Source of the DNA: Trichobilharzia regenti
Taxonomy: Eukaryota; Platyhelminthes; Trematoda; Strigeidida; Schistosomatidae
NCBI GenBank assembly: GCA_944472135.2
Contig: OX235268.1
Coordinates: 11,724,589-11,788,588 of the forward strand
Direction: 5' to 3'
DNA: 64,000 nucleotides
The translations under genes were made by a program, and so were the position numbers. Every line of letters begins with the position of its first letter. Positions within the stretch are counted from its first letter, which is position 1. The notes under the pieces are model-generated. The model did no database searches and was not told the origin of the DNA. It worked only from the letters and a program-made list of their open reading frames with translations. This document shows positions 24,201 through 33,265 of the stretch, in pieces.

Positions 24201-24712
24201 ACATATTGACTTTTTTCAGTATGATAAAATTATTGATGTATATGTTGAAAACTATGCACAAAAGTTCATCCTGGGTATTTTCATTTATATCAGAATTGTG
24301 GTGAATAGCGACTTGAAATATTTAAACTAATGGCTTGGAAACAGTTTGTGTGACGACTTCATCAGTTTCAATAAGCATTTCTATCTACTAGGTAGGCAAA
24401 TTACAGATTGTTTAGCACCGAATCTGACAACTATAACTCCAGAATAAATGATGATATGACTGATCTTGTAAATCACACGAAAATTCAGCAGTGATTACAA
24501 GCGTTTCTGACAGTATGCTGACTGTTTTCTGCTGATAACATCTGTTTGCTGCAGTTGACCTAGATTGTTGGTTATTGTCCTAGCAATGTTATCAGTTTGT
24601 TCCAATTGCATTTTCCTATCGTGGCAATTTTAGTGGTTATGCCTAATGAATATTTCATTATATAGTGAACAGTACATTGGATACCGTGAAAATTCTCTCA
24701 TCAATCTCTGAT

Positions 24713-24748
<36 letters not shown>

Positions 24749-25169
24749 GTGCGTGTTCTTGAGGTTTCGATAATTCAGTGGAATATTATAAGTTTGTCTT
24801 GAATTGTTTCCCTCTGAGTATTATTCCTAATGTCTACAATTTCTGCTGAGGTCATAATCAACCCCTTTGATACAATGAATTATTCAGAAACACATATGTG
24901 TCAACTCAAATCACCCAGCTCAATATATAACTAACTTATGTGAGTCAGTTTAACTTTGACATCCAATTATGTGGTTTTAATAAAGTGATGAATACACTTA
25001 AAAAGTGTGTGTGCTACACCAATAAGAGGAAACTGCTTTGATATTCTACTCAAATTCTACTCAAAACAACATTGTACTCACCTGCTTCGCTTGGCTTGAT
25101 GAATATTGTGAACGCTTGAACAATGAACAACAGTACAAAGAACTTCTTCATCACCATCATCATCCTCAT
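15103..25169 (-). CDS. Micro-exon gene (MEG-like), secreted protein, full model
   Basis: Proposed eleven-exon gene. The first exon encodes a signal peptide and ends in phase 1 at a GTGAGT donor. It is followed by up to nine micro-exons of 9, 12, 12, 15, 12, 15, 12, 12 and 18 bp and a 125 bp terminal exon. Every internal exon is a multiple of three and open in phase 1. The sum is 330 bp, giving 109 residues including the signal peptide. Known schistosome MEGs have this layout and encode short variable secreted proteins from gland or tegument, with variants made by exon skipping. Intron 1 contains an RTE insertion (20941-24175). The micro-exons sit at the same place in each unit of a tandem array, so exon number grew by duplication. 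No homologue is recalled; splicing is predicted, not observed. The least certain exons are 17336-17350 and the two with GTAATA donors. Confidence 0.7.
15443..15460 (-). CDS. MEG-like micro-exon, 18 bp
   Basis: TCGCTGGTATGATGTCGA between acceptor GACTACTGACTCACTCAG and donor GTGAGAAA. Phase 1 gives V-A-G-M-M-S. The counterpart in the inverted copy near 28923-28940 has the donor GT changed to TT, consistent with that copy being dead. Confidence 0.6.
16923..16934 (-). CDS. MEG-like micro-exon, 12 bp (copy A)
   Basis: Same sequence and splice sites as 20395-20406 (donor GTAAGTG). Phase 1 gives E-V-K-F. Confidence 0.6.
17005..17016 (-). CDS. MEG-like micro-exon, 12 bp (copy A)
   Basis: Same sequence, acceptor and GTAATA donor as 20477-20488, offset by about 3471 bp. 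Phase 1 gives V-S-V-M. Confidence 0.45.
17336..17350 (-). CDS. MEG-like micro-exon, 15 bp (less certain)
   Basis: CCCGGCAGAGACCTT between acceptor GCAATTGATTAG and donor GTAAGTT. Phase 1 gives A-R-Q-R-P. The acceptor homologous to the other units would instead give a 7 bp frame-breaking exon, so either the acceptor moved or this exon is not used. Confidence 0.4.
17500..18360 (-). repeat. MEG array unit, short form 1
   Basis: Shares with the long units the block from the CTAGTTTGTGTCATTG motif to the CACTAGCAGTTCAA motif, but lacks about 400 bp that includes most of the 94-codon ORF. Carries the micro-exon 18214-18225 at its right end. Confidence 0.65.
18214..18225 (-). CDS. MEG-like micro-exon, 12 bp
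   Basis: ATAAGGGAAGGC between acceptor CTGTTTCTTGTTTACAG and donor GTAAGTC, the best splice-site pair in the array. Phase 1 gives D-K-G-R. Confidence 0.65.
18361..19270 (-). repeat. MEG array unit, short form 2
   Basis: Offset of about 886 bp from the preceding short unit, with the same internal deletion. Carries the 15 bp micro-exon 19111-19125. The CACTAGCAGTTCAA block is decayed here. Confidence 0.65.
19111..19125 (-). CDS. MEG-like micro-exon, 15 bp
   Basis: AGGATACAGTAATAC between acceptor ACAATTTTCACAG and donor GTAAGTAG. Phase 1 gives E-D-T-V-I. It occupies the same unit position as the 9 and 12 bp AGG-starting exons, so these are diverged duplicates with different lengths. Confidence 0.65.
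20395..20406 (-). CDS. MEG-like micro-exon, 12 bp (copy B)
   Basis: AGGTAAAATTTG between acceptor CGATTCACAG and donor GTAAGTG. Phase 1 gives E-V-K-F. Duplicate of 16923-16934. Confidence 0.6.
20477..20488 (-). CDS. MEG-like micro-exon, 12 bp (copy B)
   Basis: TATCAGTGATGG after a strong acceptor (GTGTTTCGTTTTGTAG) and before donor GTAATA, weaker than the others. Phase 1 gives V-S-V-M. Identical to 17005-17016, carried in the same large duplication. Confidence 0.45.
20813..20821 (-). CDS. MEG-like micro-exon, 9 bp
   Basis: AGGGAAAAA between a pyrimidine-rich acceptor (ATTTTTATTTTTCACAG) and donor GTGAGTA. In phase 1 it adds E-G-K. First micro-exon downstream of the signal-peptide exon. Confidence 0.65.
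21540..22460 (+). pseudogene. RTE endonuclease domain, frameshifted
   Basis: Blocks in order are IGAFNVKTLCQIGQQ (first metal-binding Asn), SETRIQD (catalytic Glu), a frameshift near 21720, VISAYAPTD, LAGDFNAQVG (Asp/Asn pair), and DTDHALVRARV (terminal Asp-His pair). A stop at 22230 follows SSNQR, just before the QIDHIEISYRW block. This is the APE-like nuclease that nicks target DNA in RTE retrotransposition. Confidence 0.8.
22461..24136 (+). pseudogene. RTE reverse transcriptase with palm deletion
   Basis: Readable blocks: KLGKAAGPDGMTPEVFK, IIPIYKKGDKSSCYNHRGI, ENQAGFRPGRGCIDHIF and IIFLDLKA. The sequence then jumps to DDTVFLGDD, so the segment between the first palm Asp block and the catalytic FADD box is missing. 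The tail keeps HHFTYLGSAISPNG and, near 24040-24135, a W-rich terminal block ending NRSQWRRCIHSL. Stops occur at about 22863 and 23103. Confidence 0.8.
24176..25080. repeat. Remnant of the MEG array and TA microsatellite
   Basis: 24185-24290 matches the array block around GCACATATTGAC and CACAAAAGTTCATC. 24485-24530 resembles the AGTGATTACAAGC block. A (TA)n tract lies at about 24717-24744. No micro-exon with both splice sites is visible here, so intron 1 of the MEG model spans it. Confidence 0.5.
25082..25169 (-). CDS. MEG-like exon 1: signal peptide
   Basis: ATG at 25167-25169 is preceded by an in-frame TGA eight codons upstream. The exon encodes a Met-rich start, two lysines, a hydrophobic core (FFVLLFIVQAFTIFI) and a KPSEA end that resembles a signal peptidase site. 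It ends GCAG and is followed by the strong donor GTGAGTA at 25081. Phase at the exit is 1, as in most signal-peptide exons. The 5' UTR is about 30 bp, starting roughly 25 bp past a TATA box. Confidence 0.8.
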
Positions 25170-25224
25170 CTTCTTGTTCTTCTTCTTCTTTTTTCAGCGA
25201 ATGTGTGAGCAAATAAAAACAAGT

Positions 25225-25234
25225 CTTTATATAG
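25225..25234 (-). promoter_or_regulatory. TATA box of the MEG-like gene
   Basis: CTATATAAAG on the minus strand, 56 bp upstream of the ATG. A start site near 25200 would leave a short purine-rich leader (GAAAAAAGAAGAAG). The spacing is canonical for a TATA-driven RNA polymerase II promoter. Confidence 0.6.
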
Positions 25235-25239
25235 TCTAT

Positions 25240-26980
25240 TCAGTGACCTAATTTACTTTACTTCCCACGTGTAAGACCATCATTACGCTCTCTAAAAACA
25301 CTCCAAAGTGCATCGCGTTTCTTTTTGAGTGCGGCATGGTAACAATTACAATTATAATCATATATCTGTTTATCTTGTTTCTTTTCATTTATTATAAGGT
25401 CATCAGAAACAAAGAATACTAGCTTAACAAACAATAGATGAGGTGATTCCAATCACCATACATTGGGAATTATACACAATTATTTTGAGAACGGCATATA
25501 GATAATTTTCGATGGTTTGCACATATGAAAATACTTCCAGCATGAAAACTCCGAAGCGTAATCGATTCGTAAAGGAATAGTTTAATAAACATATCAATTT
25601 CTCAAATGATTTAGAGGATGAGTAAAATCATTAAGTCTGGAATTTGAAACACTGACAGTTGATTTTACGCAAAATTGTTTTCTTTCACACATGGCTGTCA
25701 GGTCTTTTCGTAAATATCTGAGTATATTATCTCGGATATTTAATGGGCTGAACAATTTATGCATAATTGAAAGGTAACAAAAATAGGACTGAATAACTTC
25801 ACTCATTGCCATTCATTACGAAAATCAACCACAAATCTCTCTAATTAGTGAGTTAATACGGTTAAATCACCTCCTGAGACCACGTTTCTGGTTCAAACGG
25901 TTTCTTCACTTCACTTCAGCTACCGATAAATATTTGCTTATAAATATTCGCAAAAGACGCGTTGACACATTGATGCAAGTTGCAGCAAATCAGCAGATAA
26001 TGTGATATATGCAATTTGATGTAACTGAAACTCACACTTAGACTGAGTCTTCATCTCACTAATGCCTGGTAATATACCCATCATGGTTGGCAAACCTAGG
26101 CGACATGCCGGTAACAGACAAATATTTATTACTACTTCAAAACGTCTGACCATCCTCCAATGCAAAACATGTGAATTACAATGATTTCTGAAACAAAAGT
26201 AAATCAACAAATCCATTTCAAGAATTCAGAACACCAGATTTATTACTTGGCATAATATCATCGCTAAGACGTAAAACATAAATTCCAACTGGTATTTTAA
26301 GCGATGCCTACAACGAACATAATATTATCCTACTGATTATGTTGACTGCGAATACAATGGGTACAGGATATGTAGGCATGAAGAAGATTTAGATGTTCCT
26401 GCACAGTCAGCCAATTGAGCTGACACGCCTAAACCTGATTTATCTTCGAATTTTAGACTATATGCTGAGGTATAATAAAGAGAGATCGATGGTATGTCTA
26501 ACTATGACGCTGAAACAGGTATTGGCACAACAGAACGAAGTAAGTTATTGTCTCCATGCGTGCAAAATATTTGAGATTACAAGTAACTGGACGCAGTGGT
26601 TGACTGAAGTAAGACATGTTTCAAAGTTTCCTCCCAGATTCCAGGTTCTTGAACGTCAATATACACATGCCTACTGAATGAAAATGATGAAGTAGAAGTC
26701 ATGCTCAATGGACGTCCTGCATTTCACAAGAAGAAGTGACTAGTTTCGACTTGATTCACCCAGATATAAAACTGATATTCACGTGTATGGAAATAAATGC
26801 TAAGATGCGTCAGTCAGAAAAAGCCTTCGTATGGTTAGGACCGATATAAAGAACCGTATGAAGAAGCAGGTTCATCTGATGAATGACACCTAGGTCGCCA
26901 AATGTCGACGTCAGTGTGTTTGACTAATAAGCAATGTGGTAAAACCAAAATATAAGAATAACGCGCTTATGATTATTTGA
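25240..26980. other. Unassigned DNA upstream of the MEG-like gene
   Basis: Short ORFs on both strands show no family signature. A plus-strand ORF at 26393-26677 contains a GTAAGTT donor-like site after 26541, but the preceding acceptor is weak. Nothing here can be called a gene. Confidence 0.4.
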
Positions 26981-26984
26981 TTCA

Positions 26985-27240
26985 CAAAATACGGAATGGT
27001 TCAAAATAATAAAAAACGATGACAGTTACGTAGTTACATAAAAGCAAAATTACATACTGATGAGGATGCATATTTAAATTGGACAAGTAGTTCATGGTAG
27101 GTGAAGGTAGAAGTCTATTGTTTTTTGTACACACTTTAGGATGTTTGTGATCAACCCAAAAAGTGCTTCCATCACCTTCAATAACCAACCTTGTATTGCA
27201 GTTATGTCTAATAATTTTGTGACAGTCATTTTTACTGATT
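26985..27240 (-). pseudogene. FLYWCH-like zinc finger fragment
   Basis: The minus strand at about 27110-27232 reads DCHKIIRHNC, then NTRLVIEGDGST, then VDHKHPKVC: two cysteines seven residues apart followed by H-x-H. This is the CCHH spacing of FLYWCH/WRKY-GCM1-type fingers, common at the N-terminus of MULE-type transposases. A stop lies shortly upstream. A related, Cys-less fragment is at 36036-36180. The domain call rests on spacing alone. Confidence 0.4.
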
Positions 27241-27284
27241 TCTTGACCACATCAAAAAGAAACAGCTTCTGCACGAGAGAAAGC

Positions 27285-27640
27285 TATCTTCATTAACCTA
27301 CCAATCAAGAGTGACCAGATTTTCAGGCTGAAAGCTCAAAGACTTCTGTCAGCCATCTAACGCACGTTCGACGCCATATCTCTTTCCTTCACATGCCGAA
27401 AATTTTCTATCCCTGTGCCTACATACCAATAAAGGACAAAAGTGTAGGGACTTTAATTCAAACTGTATCTACAAGTTCACCTGCAACAGCTGTGATGACA
27501 TATCTACCGGTAGAACCAATCGAAAGTTTCAATGTGATCGTCGAGAAGAACATTTTCCAAAATGGTTTTTCAAAAAACAGATAATCCGAAAGCAATTATA
27601 GTCCGAATAGAAGTCAAACATCATCAGTAATGGTGAAGAA
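27285..27640 (+). pseudogene. PLE fragment: RT tail and GIY-YIG
   Basis: Upstream is INLPIKSDQIFRLK, part of the PLE RT C-terminal linker. The GIY-YIG domain is readable as CIYKFTCNSCDDI followed by GRTNRKFQCDRREEHFP, with the YIG half mutated to STG. A stop follows shortly after. It is a degenerate PLE scrap of a family distinct from 10334-11392. Confidence 0.65.
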
Positions 27641-27779
27641 TTTATTAATGACAGGTCAGGAAAGTAAAACCGAAGGAATCAGTATTGCATATCCCATAAA
27701 AAATGAAATGCCTAGGATGAACAATTGCGTACAGATTCCAAAATATACATAAATGAATTTATCATAATGAAAATAAGTC

Positions 27780-29074
27780 AACATATGATTTCATCCCAAT
27801 GAATATTGTATCAAAATGTGTTCTCTCAACATCTGTTCACTAAATACATACTATAATATTACGGAGAGTCAAGATATACTCACGAGAACGTGTTTCAACT
27901 GACGTGACGTGAACAAATTGATGAATGCTGACATGAATCAATGAAGAGAATGAATCAAATTAACTAGGCACATGCAACAGAAATAGGCGTCAGAGTAGGG
28001 AATTTGCAATATGTTGAATATGAGAATACAGATAAGGTGTGAAATGACATTCGGAACATGATGAGTAAATTCAAACTGTGCCTTTCTAAATAGTTCGGGT
28101 AGGCGTAACTCTCTGTGCCAATAACGGAACACCTGACCTCTGTCTGTCTCAGCAGATTGTAATGCAGGCGATTCGTCGAAGTCAGTTCGGTGGAGACCAG
28201 AACTCAAATGAACTAACCACATAGTGTGAGCAGAAACCAGTGTTGCACTGCACAGTCAGCAGCGCATAATGTCACACATGCTTGTAATCACTACTAGGTT
28301 GTCGTGTCCCTCTCAAAGCCAGACGTCACCTCCTGCAGTCGAGAATACAAGTTTCTGTCTTCTTTCGTCTCCAATCTCTCCTCCATCTCGTCACTAGACA
28401 ATCACGCCAATCACAAATAGATTCGATTGATCATCACAAAGTCTCTGAGTATGGTAGTGGTTTCTGAACAGAGTGTTTCAATTCAACGTTTCTTAAATGA
28501 ATTTCAAAACGTGTACAGAACCGATCTGTATAGGCACAGCAAATTATGAAAACGTTGTGCAATGACGCAAACTAGTATTTTTGTGGAATTATATTCGCTG
28601 TGTTTTAATTTCTCACACTCTGGCGATGAAATTTGTTCAATTTCTCTATTTTCATTAGCCATATTTTTCGCCTACCCGGTTTTAGTTTTCTTGCCTTCTC
28701 GTTTTCCTTTCTTTTGATATTCACTCAGCCTCATTTTATATTTATTTTAATTTTTTATTTCATTTCTTCGCGTTTCTTACGCTGCGTATTGTTTTCGCTA
28801 ATGTTTTTGTCTACTTTATATTTATCATATATATGCACTAATCAACATGCATCTCTTGTTTCATTTGTAGTTTACCAATAGCAGTTGCATCGTATTATCT
28901 TCGCCTTCTGACTACTCACTCACTCAGTCGATGGGATGATGTCGATTGAGAAAGATACTCTCCATTTGAATTTCACAACAAATGAATGTAAACGTTTTTA
29001 ATTTTACTTAAACTGTGTAGTTGTAGTGTCTGTAATCTCAGAGGTTTGGTGTATTTCTCTCAAAGTTATCAAAT
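27780..29074 (+). repeat. Inverted copy of the MEG 3' half, part 1
   Basis: Inverted match to about 15340-16600: the A block, the 94-codon passenger ORF (minus strand 27938-28222) and the 18 bp micro-exon counterpart near 28923-28940. Exons in this copy would run on the plus strand. The donor of the 18 bp exon is destroyed (GT to TT). The copy breaks at a Gypsy insertion and resumes at 30908. Confidence 0.8.
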
Positions 29075-29267
29075 TGTAATAACTTATTGTAATCGTATTA
29101 TTAGTATTTCGAGATGACCGAATTACAGGAATCCAACCAAAACACAGAGAGGGTGGAATTCAGGAATTTGTATTTAGCGGAAATCTAATGCAATTCACAT
29201 AAGAATTATTAACAATCAACAGTAAGTATTTTAAACAATACAGAGATAGAAATTGTCATTCACCACA
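29075..29267 (-). repeat. 3' LTR of deleted Gypsy element
   Basis: 193 bp; its pair is at 30710-30902 and it matches the LTRs at 4624 and 8080. The ends are TGTAATAAC and CACCACA. Confidence 0.85.
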
Positions 29268-29713
29268 TCCGCCACACGTCGTATATCTTCTTGCGTATTT
29301 ATAACGATGTCTCGGTTTGCTTGCAAGTAGCTGGGACCTTCTAACTGATTCTGTGATATCATTTTCATCAGTATTATCTGGACCTATTTCTGCATTATCT
29401 ACAAAATCAGGATTAGTAACGGAATCAATAAAATAATAATTGGAACGACCTACTTCATTTATTGTCACTTTGTCCAGGTGTCTGTTGTGAACTGAGTGAT
29501 CTTTGATGTCTGAAATCTTCACCACTCGATTTCCCTTTTTTGTAGTATAATTCCAACAGAAGGTCTATAGTCATTCCCTTTGTAATAATGTACATTAGAA
29601 GTCGTGGACATCAGATGCTTTTTGAGAATTCGAGATTTGAATGGTTTTGCAGGACTTTCACGGGTACTTGTATGCTCTGCATTCAACAGACGTAGTCTAT
29701 GCATATGCAACAA
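29256..29713 (-). pseudogene. Pol C-terminal remnant
   Basis: Two overlapping open pieces (29519-29713 and 29256-29525) match the C-terminal half of the ORF at 4806-5663 (ESPAKPFKSRIL, then VHNRHLDKVTINEVGRS). A frameshift near 29520 separates them. Just upstream on the element strand, 29714-29850 holds a Glu/Lys-rich coiled-coil-like filler (NDVAELLCELSKTRKKL) absent from element 1. It may be captured sequence at the deletion junction. Confidence 0.7.
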
Positions 29714-29899
29714 TTCCTACATTTTAATCAGTTGCTCTCTCATCTCATTCAGTTTTTTTCGTGTTTTCGACAGTTCGCATAGTAACTCAGCTACGTCATT
29801 TTTGAAAACAGTTGATGCTTGAGTTGCTGAACTTGTAGTGGAGGTTTTCATTGGATTAGCTTGAGTATTTTGAAAGGTTGAAAGACACATTGACTCTAT

Positions 29900-30690
29900 T
29901 TAACTTGACAGCTTGGGAGAATTATAAGAATGTTGAGCAACATAAGTATTCGAACTTCTGCAAACAGTCTTGATGTGTCCAACTTTACCACATTTATGGC
30001 ACTTAGCACCCCGAAAACGGCAAGTGCTTCGTAGATGTAACTTTCCACAGGAAAAACACGGTTTAATGTTTTCGATCACTCGCTGCATTCTGTTACCTGT
30101 GGACGACAGTTTGGATTGCTTTCCATGATCACTTGTATTTTCGACTTTGGACAACAGGACATCAGATACTGACGTAGTGGGAGCAGAGTATTCATTATTG
30201 ACATCTTCATATGTAATGCATAAATCTTTAGCAGTTTGAAAGGTACAAGAAGGAATCTGAATTAACTCTTTCTCTAAATTAGGAATATTGATTCCAGCAA
30301 TTAGACGACCACGTAGTTGAGTATGCAGCTGATCTCCAAAGTTACACTTTGAAGCTTGTATTTGGAGTTGAAGAATAAAGTCTCTAATCTTCTGGTTAGG
30401 AGAACCTACCAGTTTGTTGAACTGAGCCCTCTCTCTGGTCTCAAATGTAGTTACATGAAAGTGATGTATCAGAAGTTCACGGATCTTGTCATATGACAGA
30501 GAAATGGGTTTATCTGGAAACGCCAGATTCTTCACTAGGCTCTACGCATCTAGCCCAATAGCGGTAATGAAATGTGCTGGAATTTTGTCATCCTGAACGT
30601 TCTTTGAAATGCACCATGCATCGAAACATTCAAGATAATCAGCGATCCCCGCGGTGAACCATTTATAGGAAATTTTCCAAGGTTATTTAG
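29900..30690 (-). CDS. Gypsy gag, mostly intact
   Basis: An open frame of 211 codons at 29900-30535, extended upstream in frame-shifted form by WFTAGIADYLECFDAW. It has the capsid-like block RERAQFNKLVGSP and two CCHC zinc knuckles (CFSCGKLHLRSTC and CHKCGKVGHIKTVC). The second knuckle is preserved here but broken in element 1. With pol deleted, the element is non-autonomous but could still supply or use Gag. Start codon uncertain because of an indel near 30640. Confidence 0.75.
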
Positions 30691-30709
30691 TTCCATTGCG
30701 ACCCCAATT

Positions 30710-30902
30710 TGTTGTAATCATTTGTAGTTGTAGTATTACTATTTCGAGATGACAGAATTACAAGAATCCTACCAAAGCACAGAGAGGGCGGAATTCAGGA
30801 ATTTGTATTTAGCGGAAATCTAATGCAATTCACATAAGAATTATTAACAATAAACAGTAAGTATTTTAAACAATACAGAGATAGAAATTGTCAATCACAA
30901 CA
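30710..30902 (-). repeat. 5' LTR of deleted Gypsy element
   Basis: 193 bp, ends TGTTGTAATC and CAATCACAACA. On the element strand it is followed by AATTGGGGTCGCGATGG, whose TGGGGTCGCG part is a plausible primer-binding site also present after 8080. Confidence 0.85.
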
Positions 30903-30907
30903 CTAAT

Positions 30908-31410
30908 AAATAACAATATTCGACATTCCATCTTGATTATTGTTCCATCTTTCTGGATTTGTCTTTGTATGACTGATTTGTATCTGCCGATAGACAGCTT
31001 CACTCTGTCGATATTCTCAGTGAATAGTGTCCGAAGTTTACTAATAGTCTCTGCGTTATCTGATTATATATGTAAAGCAGTCTTAACGGGTGACAAAGGG
31101 CGGGCGCATTCCAAATGATATTTCTTGTGTTAACGTTATGATTGCGATGTAAACTCTTGAGTAGACAAAGTAATTTTGAGGTCGAACAGCAGAAATCTGC
31201 CTGCACGTAACAAATATTTCCATCATCATTCTTGTTGAGAGCGCTTTCAGTTTACAGCTAACGCTTTGGGGACGCAGATAACAGGCTTCGTATTATCGAT
31301 GGCCTTTGGTAATTCATCTGAATTCTAATGTTATCTTTTTTTCGGATTTGGACGTATCTTCCTCACTTCCGCTCAGGTTTTACGCCGAATTTAGACTCGT
31401 TATACAAAAC
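30908..31410 (+). repeat. Inverted copy of the MEG 3' half, part 2
   Basis: Continues the inverted match to about 14810-15305. It includes a copy of the 125 bp terminal exon at 30994-31118 with acceptor GCCGATAG, the same frame and stop, and few substitutions. Similarity fades near 31410, where a PLE begins. Confidence 0.8.
30994..31118 (+). pseudogene. Duplicate MEG terminal exon
   Basis: Same length (125 bp), acceptor and stop as 15103-15227. Residues differ at a few places (VLTGDKG versus VLMDDKG). The nearest upstream micro-exon copy has lost its donor and a Gypsy element sits in the intron, so I treat it as a non-functional duplicate. Confidence 0.65.
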
Positions 31411-32830
31411 ATCATTCGTTACCTACACGGCCTGATCTACACCATTTGACTGCATCGGATTTGTGCTTGGAGTCAAGCTTTATTCAACACGATCCCAAGT
31501 TTAATGATTTTTCTCTTAAATTAGACCAATTAGACACTGATATACAGTGTGGAAATTTGTATTCTCAAACGCCAGCTCTTAACCCGTTATCGGACGTTGA
31601 ACCAACTAGGTTCAAATTGACGCTAGTTGACAGCTGCCAACAATACAAAAATAATAGACATTCAATAAATAGTCTGTTATCTAAGCAACACAGAGGAGCT
31701 CCAAGAGAACTGAGAAGCAACGAAAGCTTAATTATTAGCAAGCCGGATAAAGGTGACGGTATAGTTTTACTGGACAAAAGCGATTATGTTGAGAAAATGG
31801 AACGTATTTTGAGTGATCAAACTAAATTCGAACCACTTGGTGTCTTAAAAGACCTCAATGTAAGAGCGGAGAAACTAATGACCGACTCCTTCAAAACAAA
31901 GCTGAATCAAGTAGGAGTATTATCATCAACCACGTATGAGTCCATGAAACCAACAGGTTCCGATACTCCACGTCTCTGCGGTCTACCCAAAGTGCATAAA
32001 CTGGGTCTTCTTCTTCGCCCTGTTTTAGATATATATAACTCTCCATTTTACAGAACAGTGAAGTGGTTAGTGAAGATTCTGGGTTTTTTGCACAGAGAAA
32101 TCGTGCAACACACAATCAGTGATGTCTTTGACTTTATTTCTAAAATATCCGAGACTAATGTGAGGTATAAACGCATGTTATCCATGGATGTATCATCACT
32201 ATTCACTAATGTTCCGCTTATGGAAACAGTAGATTATATTTGTCAAAAAAATCACCGAAAAGCAATTAGACTTAGGAATCGCCTTGTGTAGCCTCAAAGA
32301 ATTATTTCTTAAATGCACAATGAATGTTCACTTTGTCTTCAATAATTCATACTATCGACAAGTAGATGGAATAGCTATGGGTTCACCATTAAGCCCAATA
32401 TCAGCTGACTTCTTTCTCTCAAAACTTGAAAACGGGAAATTTAATGACATCATCAAGGAGTTTGATATGTATTACCGATATGTCAATGATACATTTATCT
32501 TAGCTGATGGGAATGTTAACAAAGACGAATTGTTGCTGAAATTCAACAACATCCACCCTTCGCTTACCTTTACTTGTGAAGAGGAGCAGGAGAATAAACT
32601 ACATTTTCTGGATGTCTTGCTAAGTAGGAGAGAAGATGGGTCACTTGGGAGGAGTGTGTATAGAAAAAGCACATTCACAGGACAATACACACACTTCCTT
32701 AGTTACGTGCCTATTTAATGTAAAAGGAATGTTGTTAAATGTCTTACGAGCAGAGCAAGACAGATATTTACGGATGACCTCTTAAAAAAAGAATTTGAAT
32801 ATATTCACGATTCCTTGACGAGTTGAGCTA
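31411..32830 (+). pseudogene. Penelope-like reverse transcriptase
   Basis: ORFs 31446-32291 and 32284-32718 together carry the PLE RT: LIISKPDKGDGIVLLDKSDY, PRLCGLPKVHK, LSMDVSSLFTNVPL (first catalytic Asp), QVDGIAMGSPLSPISADFF and YRYVNDTFI, the position of the usual YVDD box with Asp changed to Asn. Then come LHFLDVLLSR and YRKSTFTGQY. A frameshift near 32285 and a stop at 32718 break it. After 32718 a little more linker is readable (ARQIFTDDLLKKEFEYI), but the GIY-YIG domain is missing. It cannot encode an active RT. Confidence 0.85.
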
Positions 32831-33265
32831 TACGAGTAGTTTCATAAATAAACTTCAAGTTTAATTGGCTGTCTGGTTTTACATTTTATTTATTTTTTTT
32901 CTGTCTTTTAGTCGGAATAACCTACACCGATTACATCGATTATTATTTTCGTTTTTCTTTCGACGGTGATACCGGAGGATTAACTGGTGAAAGGATCAAC
33001 TCCATTCACAGTATTAAGACACACCGATTACTACACACAACACGTAATTATTCACAGCACTAATAATTTTGAAGTCGACCAAAGCTATGGCAGTCGAGTG
33101 GTGGGACGAGCTACGCAGAAGTTTACTTAAGATCAGGAACGTCTACCTCAAAATCGAGAAGCGAGCACAAAGAAATCAGATTGTTTTAACCTAGCTCGTG
33201 AAAACTGTACTGGATATTAAAATTGTCCTGCCTCACTGTGTGAATGAAAATCACCTACTCTCAAA
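32831..33265. other. Unassigned, possibly PLE-associated tail
   Basis: No coding region. It follows the truncated PLE and precedes an RTE-like fragment. It contains T-rich runs and no clear boundaries. Confidence 0.3.

Larger units (their letters stand above)
29075..30902 (-). mobile_element. Deleted Gypsy element (family 1)
   Basis: LTRs of 193 bp at 29075-29267 and 30710-30902, TG...CA ends, flanked by CAAAT and CTAAT. The uninterrupted site in the parental sequence (15304-15320, minus strand) reads GTTATCTAATAAATAAC, so CTAAT is the true 5-bp target duplication and the left copy has one change. Internally only gag and the far C-terminal pol remain; protease, RT, RNase H and most of integrase are deleted. 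Confidence 0.9.

Noticed and set aside
27050..27080. Hammerhead ribozyme core (CTGATGAG)
   Set aside because: The required GAAA and paired stems at proper spacing were not found; other CTGATGA occurrences (26878, 37316, 39444, 52268) failed the same test.
16166..28222. The identical 94-residue ORF present three times (16166, 19637, 27938) as a new gene
   Set aside because: Its identity is explained by recent duplication of the whole unit; it is antisense to the MEG exons and has no promoter or initiation context of its own.
28633..28881. Phe-rich membrane-like ORF in the inverted copy
   Set aside because: Reverse complement of a Lys/Glu-rich low-complexity stretch (15654-15884); the hydrophobicity is a composition effect.
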